From assembly GCF_002505485.1 (NCBI RefSeq), contig NZ_DAVG01000114.1, positions 5,123-69,122 on the forward strand: a stretch of 64,000 bases of DNA, in the 5' to 3' direction. The stretch comes from Methanosarcina sp. UBA5 (GTDB taxonomy: Archaea > Halobacteriota > Methanosarcinia > Methanosarcinales > Methanosarcinaceae). Below the pieces are notes generated by a model. The model was not told the origin of the DNA. It searched no databases and saw only the letters and a program-made list of their open reading frames with translations. Positions 8,455 through 17,400 of the stretch are shown in pieces. Position 1 is the stretch's first letter; each line of letters begins with the position of its first letter. Position numbers and translations under genes: made by a program.

Positions 8455-9438
8455 ATGAGGATACAGATAGACATGATTAGAGTAGCGTCTCCATCCAGAC
8501 TGCATCTTACCCTGATAGACCTCAATGCAGAGCTAGGCAGGGTTGATGGAGGAGCAGGAATCACCCTGGAGTCTCCCGGCCTGGAAATTTCCGCAACTGA
8601 AGCTGATACCATAGAAGTCATCGGTAATTCTCTTCTCGCAGGCAGAATGCAAAAAGCTGCACAGGCTCTTCTTCCGGCGGGAAAAGGAATAAAACTCCAG
8701 ATTAAAGATAGTCTTCCTGATCATGTAGGGCTCGGTTCTGGGACCCAGGCTGCACTGTCAACAGCAGTGGCCATAGACAGGATTTATGGGCTTGGGAAAA
8801 GCGTTAGGGAACTTGCAGTTGCTGTCGGCAGGGGTGGCACATCCGGAATAGGGGTTGCTGCTTTTGAAAATGGCGGCTTTATTCTGGATGGGGGACATAA
8901 ATTCAAGGATAAAGGTGCATTTTCTCCTTCTTCAGCCAGCCGTGTACCTCCTGGCCCTGTCCTTTTCAGAAGAGACTTTCCTGACTGGCCTATTGTCCTT
9001 GTAATTCCCAATGGACAAGGAGCTCATGATACTGAAGAAGTTGATCTTTTCAAAAAGTTTTGTCCAATTCCCCTTGCCGAGGTTCAGGAAGTTTGCCACG
9101 TAATCCTCATGCAGATGCTTCCTGCGCTTGTCGAGGAAGACCTGGAGAGTTTCGGTAAGGCAATTAATCATCTCCAGACTGTAGGTTTTAAGAGAAGGGA
9201 AGTTGAACTTCAATCGAAGCCTGTTCTGGATATCAAGAATTACATGCATGATAACGGAGCAAGCGGCTCAGGCGTCAGTTCTTTCGGACCGGTAGTTTAT
9301 GGCATTGTCGGAAATGTCGCGGAAGGCAAAAAGCTCCAGCAGGAAACTCAGCGCATGCTTGATGAGTCCCTTGGCGGGAGAGTTCTGCTCACAAAGGCAA
9401 GGAATCGGGGTGCGGACATCTACGGAGGGCCGGATTGA
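8455..9438 (+). CDS. mptG: Beta-ribofuranosylaminobenzene 5'-phosphate synthase (methanopterin biosynthesis)
   Basis: Catalyses the committed step of tetrahydromethanopterin (here tetrahydrosarcinapterin) biosynthesis: PRPP plus 4-hydroxy- or 4-aminobenzoate gives the beta-RFA-phosphate product with loss of CO2 and PPi. The 327-residue protein has the GHMP-kinase-like fold of the family. The N-terminal RVASPSRLHLTLID and the glycine-rich DHVGLGSGTQAALS loop are diagnostic, followed by GRGGTSGIGVAAFE and GASGSGVSSFGP. The ATG at 8455 has AGGTA just before it; an ATG at 8473 (MIRVASPSRLH) would match many homologues and is an alternative. The gene overlaps the nop5 start by 4 bases, so it is the first gene of an operon with nop5 and fibrillarin. 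Confidence 0.93.
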   Translation: MRIQIDMIRVASPSRLHLTLIDLNAELGRVDGGAGITLESPGLEISATEADTIEVIGNSLLAGRMQKAAQALLPAGKGIKLQIKDSLPDHVGLGSGTQAALSTAVAIDRIYGLGKSVRELAVAVGRGGTSGIGVAAFENGGFILDGGHKFKDKGAFSPSSASRVPPGPVLFRRDFPDWPIVLVIPNGQGAHDTEEVDLFKKFCPIPLAEVQEVCHVILMQMLPALVEEDLESFGKAINHLQTVGFKRREVELQSKPVLDIKNYMHDNGASGSGVSSFGPVVYGIVGNVAEGKKLQQETQRMLDESLGGRVLLTKARNRGADIYGGPD

Positions 9439-10445
9439 AAATCAATACCTGGTTTGGAATTCTTGAAACCGACAGAGCCGGAGAAATTCTGGAATCCAGT
9501 CTTCTTTCAAAAGACATCCGGGAGCTTGCCCTGCATTCGCTTTCTTTAAGGGACAGCAGGTCGAATTTCCCTCCTGAAGGCTTTGACCTCAAAACTGCGG
9601 CTCTCAAATCCGGGTTTGCAGAATCCCCTGCTGAATATTACTCTCTTTTGCACGAAGTTACTCTGGAAGCTGCAAAACTTCAGGTCTCAGGCGCTCTTAC
9701 TCCTGACCAGCGAATTATTCAGGCTGTAGAAGCCCTGGATGATATCAATGAAACAACAAACGCCCTGTCGGAAAGGCTTTTTGAATGGTATGGAGGTTAT
9801 TTCCCGGAAAGCGGGTTAGGCGGAGAAGACCTTGCACTTTTTATCGCAAAATATGGTTCCCGTGAAAATGTCAGTTCTGAAGACCCGCTTTATTCGAAAG
9901 CCAGAAACTCGATGGGTGCAAAACTTGAACCTGCCGATGAAGCACTCCTTAAAGGTTTTGCAGAAAATGTGTGCAGCCTCTATGAACGGAGGCGGCAAAT
10001 CGAGGCTTATATTGAGAACAGCATGGAACTGGTTGCCCCTAACCTGAAACTTGTTTCAGGCCCAATGCTTGGGGCAAGGTTGATAAGTCTGGCAGGAAGC
10101 CTCGAAAAACTTGCTGAGTTTCCCTCCAGCACCATTCAGGTTATAGGAGCCAGCAAGGCCCTTTTCAAGCACCTCAGGGCTCGTGCTCCATCTCCTAAGC
10201 ACGGAATCATCTACAGCCACCCCCTAATAAATACAGCGCCGTGGTGGGTAAGGGGAAAGGTATCAAGAGCAGTTGCGTCAAAGCTTTCCCTTGCTGCACG
10301 CATTGATTTTTATTCAGGGGAAAAAAATCCCTCTCTTACGGAAAGACTTGAAGCGAAAGTCCTGCAGATAAGGACTTTGAACCCCAGGCCTCCTCAAAAA
10401 AGGCAGGAAAGCGGAGCAAAGCCAAAAAAAAGGAGGAGAAAGTAA
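9435..10445 (+). CDS. Nop5/Nop56-like protein of box C/D sRNP
   Basis: Scaffold of the archaeal box C/D guide-RNA particle: it joins L7Ae-bound RNA to fibrillarin for 2'-O-methylation of rRNA and tRNA. At 336 residues it has the family's N-terminal fibrillarin-binding domain, a coiled-coil segment (about 140-195) and the Nop RNA-binding domain (GPMLGARLISLAGSLEKLAE, then IQVIGASKALFKHLRARAPSPKHG). It ends in a Lys/Arg tail (KPKKRRRK). The start is a TTG at 9435 overlapping the upstream TGA, with a strong ribosome binding site (GGAGGG at 9424-9429) six bases ahead. The fibrillarin gene follows with no gap, as in most archaea. Confidence 0.93.
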   Translation: MKINTWFGILETDRAGEILESSLLSKDIRELALHSLSLRDSRSNFPPEGFDLKTAALKSGFAESPAEYYSLLHEVTLEAAKLQVSGALTPDQRIIQAVEALDDINETTNALSERLFEWYGGYFPESGLGGEDLALFIAKYGSRENVSSEDPLYSKARNSMGAKLEPADEALLKGFAENVCSLYERRRQIEAYIENSMELVAPNLKLVSGPMLGARLISLAGSLEKLAEFPSSTIQVIGASKALFKHLRARAPSPKHGIIYSHPLINTAPWWVRGKVSRAVASKLSLAARIDFYSGEKNPSLTERLEAKVLQIRTLNPRPPQKRQESGAKPKKRRRK

Positions 10446-11126
10446 ATGCCTGAAGTAAAAAAGCTGTCAGATGGGATCTTTGAAGTTATAAAAGACAAAA
10501 AACATCTTGCTACAAAGAACCTTGACCCTGGAAAAAACGTTTATGGAGAAAAACTGATCCCGGTTGAAGGGGTTGAGTACCGGACCTGGGACCCTCGCAG
10601 GAGCAAGTTAGGAGCCATGGTCCTGAAAAAATTCAATATCACCCTTAAGAAAGATTCTAAGGTGCTCTACCTCGGGGCGGCTTCAGGCACAACGGTAAGT
10701 CATGTTTCAGATATCATTTCGGAAGGTGCGGTTTATGCTGTTGAATTTGCCCCAAGAAGCATGAGAGATCTTATAGGACTCGCATCAAGGCGGAAAAATA
10801 TCCACCCAATTCTAGCTGATGCGGGAAAACCGGACAGTTACTCTCATCTCGTTGAGCCTGTAGATATTATTTTCCAGGACGTTGCACAGCCCAACCAGGC
10901 CGAGATCGCTGCAAGGAACGCGATCCGTTTTTTAAAAAAAGATGGATATCTCCTGCTTTCCATCAAAGCGCGGAGCATCGATACTGCAGCAAACCCTAAA
11001 GAGGTTTTTAAGGCAGAGATGAAGAAACTCGAACAGGCTTTTGAGCCCGGATTTGAGATTCTTAATGCAAAGGACCTGAAGCCCTATCATGAAGACCATC
11101 TTGGAGTTCTGGCAAAGTTGAAGTGA
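10446..11126 (+). CDS. flpA: Fibrillarin-like rRNA/tRNA 2'-O-methyltransferase
   Basis: The SAM-dependent methyltransferase of the box C/D sRNP. The 226-residue protein shows the archaeal fibrillarin N-terminal hairpin region (VYGEKLIPVEGVEYRTWDPR), the SAM loop YLGAASGTTVSHVSD (about 74-88), the acidic YAVEFAPRS strand and the FQDVAQPNQAEI motif. It starts immediately after the nop5 stop with a GGAGG-type site inside the nop5 3' end, so translation is probably coupled. The family's usual length is 225-230 residues. The 3' end faces a convergent regulator gene 32 bases away. Confidence 0.96.
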   Translation: MPEVKKLSDGIFEVIKDKKHLATKNLDPGKNVYGEKLIPVEGVEYRTWDPRRSKLGAMVLKKFNITLKKDSKVLYLGAASGTTVSHVSDIISEGAVYAVEFAPRSMRDLIGLASRRKNIHPILADAGKPDSYSHLVEPVDIIFQDVAQPNQAEIAARNAIRFLKKDGYLLLSIKARSIDTAANPKEVFKAEMKKLEQAFEPGFEILNAKDLKPYHEDHLGVLAKLK

Positions 11127-11158
11127 CACGCCCGTTTTTCAGGAATTTTTCGAGATTT

Positions 11159-11704
11159 TTACCTTCTGATATTTACCAGCAATCTTTTTTTCGTTACGGG
11201 CACCAGCTTTTTCCACTCTACGACGGCATCTTCGTAAAACTCATATTCGTCTACAGTCTTATCCGAGAATTTGCCATCCACTTCATATATATAAAATCCC
11301 TCTTCCCCATCCGTAGAAACAACCTTAACTCTGTCTCCCATTTTCTTAACTTCCACGGCAGCCACGCTTTTAAGGGCTTCAAGCAGAGTCGTACCCTGTT
11401 CAACCTCAAGCCTCCTGTTTTCTGCAAAGCGGTCCAGAAAAGAATAGACGTTGTTAAGTTTTATTCCTATCATATGAGTATTTCCGATCTTTTTTCTTTC
11501 TATAAGTTCGGCTTTTTCTAATATTTTCACATGTTTAGCAGCCACAGGCACGGAAATCCCTATTTCTCTTGCCAGGCCGGATATATGCATATCTCCTTCA
11601 CTCAGGTGTTCAAGAATTGAAAGTCGTGTGTCACTTGAAATCGCCTTGAAAAGGTTTTCTCTGCCTCCGTTCAGTCCAGAATCCCGCATAACGTTTACTA
11701 CCAT
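11159..11704 (-). CDS. ArsR-type winged-helix regulator with DUF4430-like C-terminal domain
   Basis: Residues ~18-85 are a winged helix-turn-helix of the ArsR class (FKAISSDTRLSILEHLSEGDMHISGLAREIGISVPVAAKHVKILEKAELI). The C-terminal ~70 residues (VKVVSTDGEEGFYIYEVDGKFSDKTVDEYEF...VVEWKKLVPV) look like the small ligand-binding beta domain of the DUF4430 type. The ATG at 11704 was chosen; a second ATG six codons in is possible. The divergent DUF2162/ExbB/CobN-like operon begins ~460 bases away and is a natural candidate target, but no link is shown by the sequence. No metal-binding cysteine cluster of classic ArsR proteins is visible. Confidence 0.82.
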   Translation of the reverse strand: MVVNVMRDSGLNGGRENLFKAISSDTRLSILEHLSEGDMHISGLAREIGISVPVAAKHVKILEKAELIERKKIGNTHMIGIKLNNVYSFLDRFAENRRLEVEQGTTLLEALKSVAAVEVKKMGDRVKVVSTDGEEGFYIYEVDGKFSDKTVDEYEFYEDAVVEWKKLVPVTKKRLLVNIRR

Positions 11705-12166
11705 GATGAGCTCTATTTTATCTCAAATACTTATAATTATTGTTTTTATTAGAACAAGTAAAGTAAACTATTCGATCTTTTCATTGCTTTTTTTATTTTT
11801 AATTTTAGCAAATTTACTTTAATTACAAATTTTTCTTTCCCTTTTTTCTAAAGCATTATCTTGTAAGCAGAGTGAATTTTTACATAATACTTGTTAAATA
11901 TTAATTTTAATTTGATATCCACGTCACCTGATCTCGTTTTAAAAAGAGCACTATCTTATTATCTTAACTATCTTACTGTCTTAATATTTCCCGTGCCAGG
12001 ATTTAACTTATTTATCTATCTTCTCCTTCTTCGGCAAGAAGCGTGGAGTAGTAAAACTCGTATTCTCAAAAATGCACTCAATGAGCCCTTATTACCCCAA
12101 AAGGTAACAAATATTACCCAAAAACCAGTTTTTATCTAATTCTACTATAGATGCTCAGAAGGTACT
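11705..12166. other. Divergent intergenic region with a GGTAA-N6-TTACC palindrome
   Basis: About 460 AT-rich bases separate the ArsR-type gene from the DUF2162 gene. A palindrome GGTAA-CAAATA-TTACC lies at 12103-12118, ~50 bases before the DUF2162 start, flanked by two direct copies of ATTACCC(C)AAAA. It could be an operator of the transport operon. The ORF at 11891-12139 has low-complexity hydrophobic content and no ribosome binding site; I do not call it. Confidence 0.5.
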
Positions 12167-12859
12167 ATGGACTCTACGGCATTAACTGTTATTGGTGTTT
12201 TGATAGGCATCCTTATCTTCGGGATTAAATCTGGAATAGGTTGTGGATTTTCAAACATAAATACACGAGAAATTTTGATAATTGGAGGCAGTTATTTTTT
12301 TCTGGCCTTCTTATTCGGAATAGTTGCTGATCACATAAATCTGGACGCCTTAGAGAAACTTTCTGAAATGGGTATGGAAGTTCATGTTTTTCTCTCCCTG
12401 CTCCTTATTGGAGCCGGAATTTACACCCAGAAAAAGTGGAATTCAGGAAAGGATGTTTCCAGACACACTTTCCTGGTTTTATCTATGCCCTGTCCGGTCT
12501 GCCTTGGGGCACTTGCTTTGTCCTGTATGCTGCTTTCAGCAAATCTCAACCTTTCCGGGATAAAAATAGGGTTTCTTGTGGGAACTGCTTTTTTTACATC
12601 AGTAGTGTTTTCTTCTTTCCTTTTCAGGATGGGAAAGGTCAGGATGGGAATAACTCCCGAAACCCTGGGAAGCGCCATGCTGATGCTTGGAATTTTTTAT
12701 TTGTCAGGGGCAATGCTCATACCGGCATACATGCAAACAAAACAGATGAATATTGCCTCAACTGGCGGGGAAGAAACAGCAATATTTCCTCTTCTAATTT
12801 GTGGGGTCATTGCACTTGCTGGCTTTTTGTTGGAAAATATTAAGAGGTCTGATCAATGA
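12167..12859 (+). CDS. DUF2162 polytopic membrane protein (putative transporter)
   Basis: A 230-residue protein with six or seven predicted membrane helices: TVIGVLIGILIFGIKSGIGCGF, ILIIGGSYFFLAFLFGIVA, VFLSLLLIGAGIYT, the CPVCLGALALSCMLL helix, IGFLVGTAFFTSVVFSSFLF, LMLGIFYLSGAMLIPAY and LLICGVIALAGFLL. It matches the archaeal DUF2162 family, described as predicted transporters. The MPCPVCLGALALSC segment carries three cysteines within one helix, a possible metal or redox site. It opens an operon: its stop overlaps the next ATG, and ExbB-like, ExbD-like and CobN-like genes follow. From context it probably forms the inner-membrane part of a metal or tetrapyrrole uptake system; the substrate is unknown. 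Confidence 0.82.
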   Translation: MDSTALTVIGVLIGILIFGIKSGIGCGFSNINTREILIIGGSYFFLAFLFGIVADHINLDALEKLSEMGMEVHVFLSLLLIGAGIYTQKKWNSGKDVSRHTFLVLSMPCPVCLGALALSCMLLSANLNLSGIKIGFLVGTAFFTSVVFSSFLFRMGKVRMGITPETLGSAMLMLGIFYLSGAMLIPAYMQTKQMNIASTGGEETAIFPLLICGVIALAGFLLENIKRSDQ

Positions 12860-13485
12860 GTTTAACGAGTTTTTTATTTGGAACGATGAATATCATTTCC
12901 TCGTCTTTGATGACCCCGGTGTTGATAATCCTGGGCATTCTTGTGCTTTCTACCTTGATGCAATTAGGAGAATTCCTTTCCGAGTATACAAAAAGGCATA
13001 GAGACTGGAACAGCCTGGAGACGAACTGTAAAAAAATCCAGAATGATCTCCAAAATACGGATTTTTCGGAAGCTTCCAGGACTCTTAAAAATATAAAACA
13101 AAATTACATGGTTACTTCCTTTGCAAGAGAGGCTGCAAAATATCTTGAAGGCAAGCAAATTCCCGCCATCGGGAAGCTCTCACAAGAATATGAGATTAAG
13201 ATGGCGAAGCGTCTCGAATTTACAAAGATAATTTCTACAATTGGGCCTATGCTTGGACTCATGGCTACTCTGATCCCTTTAGGTCCTTGTCTACTGTATC
13301 TGACGGAAGGAGACATCCAATCCCTTGCAGAACACCTGAGAATTGCTTTTGCAGCGACCGTTGTCGGGCTTTTTGCGGCCACATTTGGCTATGTGTTTAC
13401 GCAGATCCGGAGGCGCTGGTATTGGGAAGACATGTCGGATATTGATTCTATTCTGGATTCAATTGAGGAAAAGATGTTAGGATGA
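12856..13485 (+). CDS. MotA/TolQ/ExbB-type proton channel protein
   Basis: A 209-residue protein with the three-helix layout of ExbB/TolQ: one N-terminal helix (LMTPVLIILGILVLSTLM), a cytoplasmic stretch of ~100 residues, and the conserved helix pair (IISTIGPMLGLMATLIPLG and LRIAFAATVVGLFAATFGYVF). In bacteria such proteins, with ExbD/TolR/MotB, pass ions across the membrane to energise an outer partner. The start ATG overlaps the upstream stop (ATGA), with AAGAGGT eight bases ahead. Downstream is the ExbD-like DUF2149 gene. Archaea lack TonB and an outer membrane, so the energised partner is most likely the exported CobN-like protein encoded next; this is inference. Confidence 0.88.
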   Translation: MSLTSFLFGTMNIISSSLMTPVLIILGILVLSTLMQLGEFLSEYTKRHRDWNSLETNCKKIQNDLQNTDFSEASRTLKNIKQNYMVTSFAREAAKYLEGKQIPAIGKLSQEYEIKMAKRLEFTKIISTIGPMLGLMATLIPLGPCLLYLTEGDIQSLAEHLRIAFAATVVGLFAATFGYVFTQIRRRWYWEDMSDIDSILDSIEEKMLG

Positions 13486-13514
13486 ATGTATCTCTGGACA
13501 AGGAGGAAAAAATC

Positions 13515-13958
13515 ATGCGAAAATCCAGAAAGTATAGGAGGCATGGCTTATTAAATGATTCTGATGACCAAAACCCCATGAGCGGAGTTATCAACATATT
13601 TGACGTGGCACTGGTTATGGTTATGGCTCTCACGGTTGTTATTGCTATGTCTCCTCAAATGCCCAGTATTGTGAGTGCCGGTAAAAACACTACAGTTGTA
13701 AAAAATCCTGAGTCTCAGAATATGCAGATTGTCATCAAGGAGGACGGAAAAGCCATAGAAACCCTAAACATGACCGATAAAATAGGTGGAGGTACAGGGG
13801 AAGTTTTGGGGACAGCATATAGGCTTGCCGATGGCAGGGTAATCTACGTACCTGATGATGGCAAAGGTAACGGTACATCCACTTCATCAGGCACATCCAC
13901 TTCATCAGGTACGTCTCCACCATTTCGTACAATTAAAGTATCCGCTTCACGTGAATGA
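13515..13958 (+). CDS. DUF2149 protein, ExbD/TolR-like partner of the channel
   Basis: A 147-residue protein: basic N-terminus (MRKSRKYRRH), then one membrane helix preceded by an aspartate (NIFDVALVMVMALTVVIAM, Asp ~30), then an extracellular part with GEVLGTAYRLADGRVIYVPD. The Asp at the helix start corresponds in position to the ion-coupling Asp of ExbD/TolR/MotB. A start at 13482 would overlap the ExbB-like stop, but a perfect AGGAGG (13501-13506) eight bases before the ATG at 13515 decides for the later start. The C-terminus has a short tandem repeat (GTSTSSGTSTSSGTS) that looks like a flexible linker. A hairpin terminator candidate follows 92 bases downstream. Confidence 0.82.
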   Translation: MRKSRKYRRHGLLNDSDDQNPMSGVINIFDVALVMVMALTVVIAMSPQMPSIVSAGKNTTVVKNPESQNMQIVIKEDGKAIETLNMTDKIGGGTGEVLGTAYRLADGRVIYVPDDGKGNGTSTSSGTSTSSGTSPPFRTIKVSASRE

Positions 13959-14494
13959 TTTCAATAAAATAGGCGAATTTTATTTGTTATGGACTGAGCG
14001 ATATGATTTATCCGGGATTTTGGAAAAAAATTAAATTTGTATTTGGAAAGCGGTGCCGAATAATAAGCACCGCATCTAATTCTTTATATTTTTTGACAGA
14101 GTAATCCCTTTTTAGAAATTCGGCTTATTGATAGTTTTTTCTATAATTTGAGTATAATTCGGGTCATATTTCATTAAAAACGCTACCTTCAGTCTTTTTA
14201 TCCAAATAGCTAATAATCATGATCCAAAAACCTTGTTTTATGTATTTTATTCCCTAATGCTCCGAATGTTGAATCCATCATACAGAGTGGCTACTCATTG
14301 TCTTTAGAAAGTTCGGATTTTAACTGCATGTTATATCAAGAGCTTCCGATTTCATTTTTGATGTCTGATAGCTGTTTCTGTATCATTTCTAAGATTCACA
14401 ACCTTTGATAATAAAATCATTCTGTGGGCCAGGCGTTCTGGTGATTTTTCTTCCGGGGTGTCCAAAGGTTCATGATGCAATATCTGGGGATAAG
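13959..14494. other. Intergenic region between the ExbD-like and CobN-like genes
   Basis: 536 bases with one clear hairpin (14050-14073) and otherwise AT-rich DNA. I see no conserved cobalamin-riboswitch B12 box and no gene. The CobN-like gene therefore probably has its own promoter here, although it belongs to the same functional set. Confidence 0.5.
14050..14073 (+). terminator. Hairpin terminator candidate after the ExbB/ExbD-like operon
   Basis: A perfect 7-bp stem GCGGTGC/GCACCGC with a 10-base loop, followed 11-25 bases later by a T-rich run (ttctttatattttttgac). It stands 92 bases after the DUF2149 stop codon. Confidence 0.6.
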
Positions 14495-17400
14495 ATGCGT
14501 ACGGCACAAAGCAGGTTATTGGTCTTATGTGCAGTAGTCCTTCTACTGCTAGCACAGAATGTATCGGCTGGTGAAAATCAGGTAAATATTACTTTTATCT
14601 GTTATGACGGAAGCGCCCTTGCTGCAGCAGAGCAGTCCAATCTATATAATGCAAGTATAAATGTAACGTATATTTCGGGGTATTCCGACTTTAGCAATGT
14701 CACTTTTGAAAACCAGGACGTAATATTTACCTACATGCTCTCAACTCAGTTCAAGGATATCGGAGACGACCTTGAGAGAGCTCATGAAAACGGGACTGCT
14801 CTCATAGACATCACATCTATAATTGATCCGACATATATCAACACTTCAAGTTATGATAAGATTTTTGCCGGGACTACTCCATATAATTCTACCGAAGAGA
14901 AGTTCTTCTACAACATGGGTTCTAGAGGAGTCCTGAAGAAAAATGCAGAAAACTTCCTAATTTATCTAGCAAAAACGTATGGAGATAAAACAGAGCTAAC
15001 GAAAAACTGGGTTTACGAGGATCCAATTGACTTCCCTGAAGCCGGACTTTACCATCCGGATGCTCGCTCTTCAACAAACGAGTCGGGCTGCGACTCGTTT
15101 GAAAACACTACTGATTACCTTGAATGGTACTCCAATGCAACTGAGTCTCGACATGCTTACGATAAGAGCAAGCCTACCATTGGAATATGGTTCCACGATT
15201 CTGATTATACCGGTGATAACCTTGAAGTCATAGACGCTCTTATCCGTGATCTGGAAGGAAAGGGCTGCAACGTAATTGCAGGTTTTGATACCTTCAATGA
15301 CATCCACAAGTTTTACTTTGATAAAAACGGAGAACCTCTTGTCCAGTGCGTAATTTCTCTCAAGAGTTTCCGCTTGAATTACGAAGATCCTGATAAAGGT
15401 GTACAGGAGCTTGAAGACCTTGACGTTCCTGTGCTTACGGGATTGGTTGTTACAAACCCTGCGAATTCTACTGATATAGCTGACAACAATAGGGGTATCC
15501 CCAGTGAAGAGGTTGTATACAAGACCCTGCTCCCGAGCATTGATGGGATTTTCGAGTATATTGTAATTGGAATTGATAATTATGATTCCGCAACAGGCGA
15601 AAGCAACTATGAACCTCTGCCTTCTCAGATTGACTGGATGTCGAACAGGTCAATTAACTGGGCGGAGCTGAAGTTAAAGGAAAACAAAGACAAGAAAGTA
15701 GCTGTCATTTATTACAACTATCCTTCAGGAAAAGACAACATTGTAGCAAATTATCTCAACTCCACCCAGAGTATGCTGGAACTTCTCAATGCGATGAACG
15801 AAAGTGGGTATCAGGTCTCTGGAATTCCGGAAAACAACAGTAAACTCATGGAGATGATTCAGGCTCAAGGTATAAATGTAGGCTCCTGGGCTCCCGGTAT
15901 TCTTAATGGGATGGTCGAAAACAGGACTGAGTGGGGACTGCAACTTATACCAATGGAGACTTACAAAGAGTGGTTTGAGTCTGAAATTCCGGAAAATCTA
16001 AGAGCCAATGTAACAGCTGAATGGGGAGAGCCCTGGTCCGAAGATCTGCCTCAAAATAAGAGTGTTATGATCTATGAGAATGAAACCGGAAAATACATTG
16101 TAATTCCTACAGTGCGTTTCGGGAATGTCTGGCTTATGCCTCAGCCTGCCAGGGGAACAGGACAAAATAATGACACCCTCTACCATAGCAGTGTTGTACC
16201 TCCCACACACCAGTACATAGCTTTCTACCTCTGGCTAAACCACGAATTCCAGCCTGATGCGCTTATTCATGTGGGAACTCACGGTACGCATGAATGGCTT
16301 CCAGGTTCTACTTACGGCATGAACCGGATTTCCGATTGGTCTCCTCTTCTGCTTCAGGACGTTCCGAATATTTATCCCTATATTGTTGCCAACGTGGGAG
16401 AAGGAATAACTGCTGAGTACAGGGGTAATGCTCTAATTATTGACCATCTGACTCCAACCCTTGAACGTAGCGGGCTTTATGGTGACTTACTAAATCTTTC
16501 AACTGATGTGGAGGAGTACTATGACCCTGGGATTTCCAATCAGACCCGAAAAGGATACCAGCAAGCCATAATTACCGAGATAGCATCACTTAACCTCAGC
16601 GTAGATCTAGGAATTGATAATGTAACGATTCTTCAAAATTACAGTGAAGAGGAATTTGATAACTTCGTCAAAAATACCCTTCATGAATATCTAGAAGATG
16701 TCGGAAATGAAAATATCCCATATGGGATGCATATTCTCAGCCATGTTCCTGCAACAAATATGACAGATCCTGAAAAAGATGAACTTACAGGAATGGTAAG
16801 ATCTATGCTTGGAGGAAGCTTTGAGGATAATATCACTGGTGCTTTCTACCCTAAATCTGTTTATCCTCTCGGAATTCCGTTAAACGATACAAAAGTTACT
16901 AAACTTGTCTGGGAGGTAGTAACCAATAATACGAGCATTTCTAAGGCGCAGATTGCAGTTTATGGGAAAACTAACAGCACAGTTACACTTGATCTAGAAC
17001 AGGGTCTGGATTATAAGGGCAGGCTTCTTGAATGTGACGTGGAAATTGACAGAATTCTTTCAGCCCTGAGCGGAGGCTTTATCCCACCAGGTTCCGGGTT
17101 GGATCCCATAATGAATCCGGACGCTGTACCTACAGGACGCAATTATTATAGTATAAATTCGAAACTCTATCCTTCGAAGGCAACGTGGGAAGTTGGAAAG
17201 TCTCTTGCAATCCAGTTACTTGAGGACTACTATATCGAACATGGGGAATATCCTGAAAAAGTTTCATTCTCAAGGTTCGGGGTGGAGTTTATTGCGGACC
17301 GCGGGACTCTGGAAGCCGAAGTGCTTTACCTTCTCGGGGTGCAGCCTGTCTGGGATGAGTATGGGTATGTGACCGGAGTTGAGGCTATCCCTGAGGATGA

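Noticed and set aside
12103..12118. NrpR-type nitrogen operator
   Set aside because: The known operator needs GGTA-N6-TACC; here the GGTA and TACC cores are 8 bases apart.
11891..12139. 82-residue ORF before the DUF2162 gene
   Set aside because: No ribosome binding site, low-complexity hydrophobic sequence, and it overlaps the likely promoter and operator region.
13959..14494. Cobalamin riboswitch before the CobN-like gene
   Set aside because: No B12-box-like conserved block or suitable fold was found.
14405..14494. N-terminal extension of the CobN-like protein from the ATG at 14405
   Set aside because: It would place 30 residues with Cys and Pro in front of a well-formed signal peptide; the ATG at 14495 with GGGGAT upstream is better.
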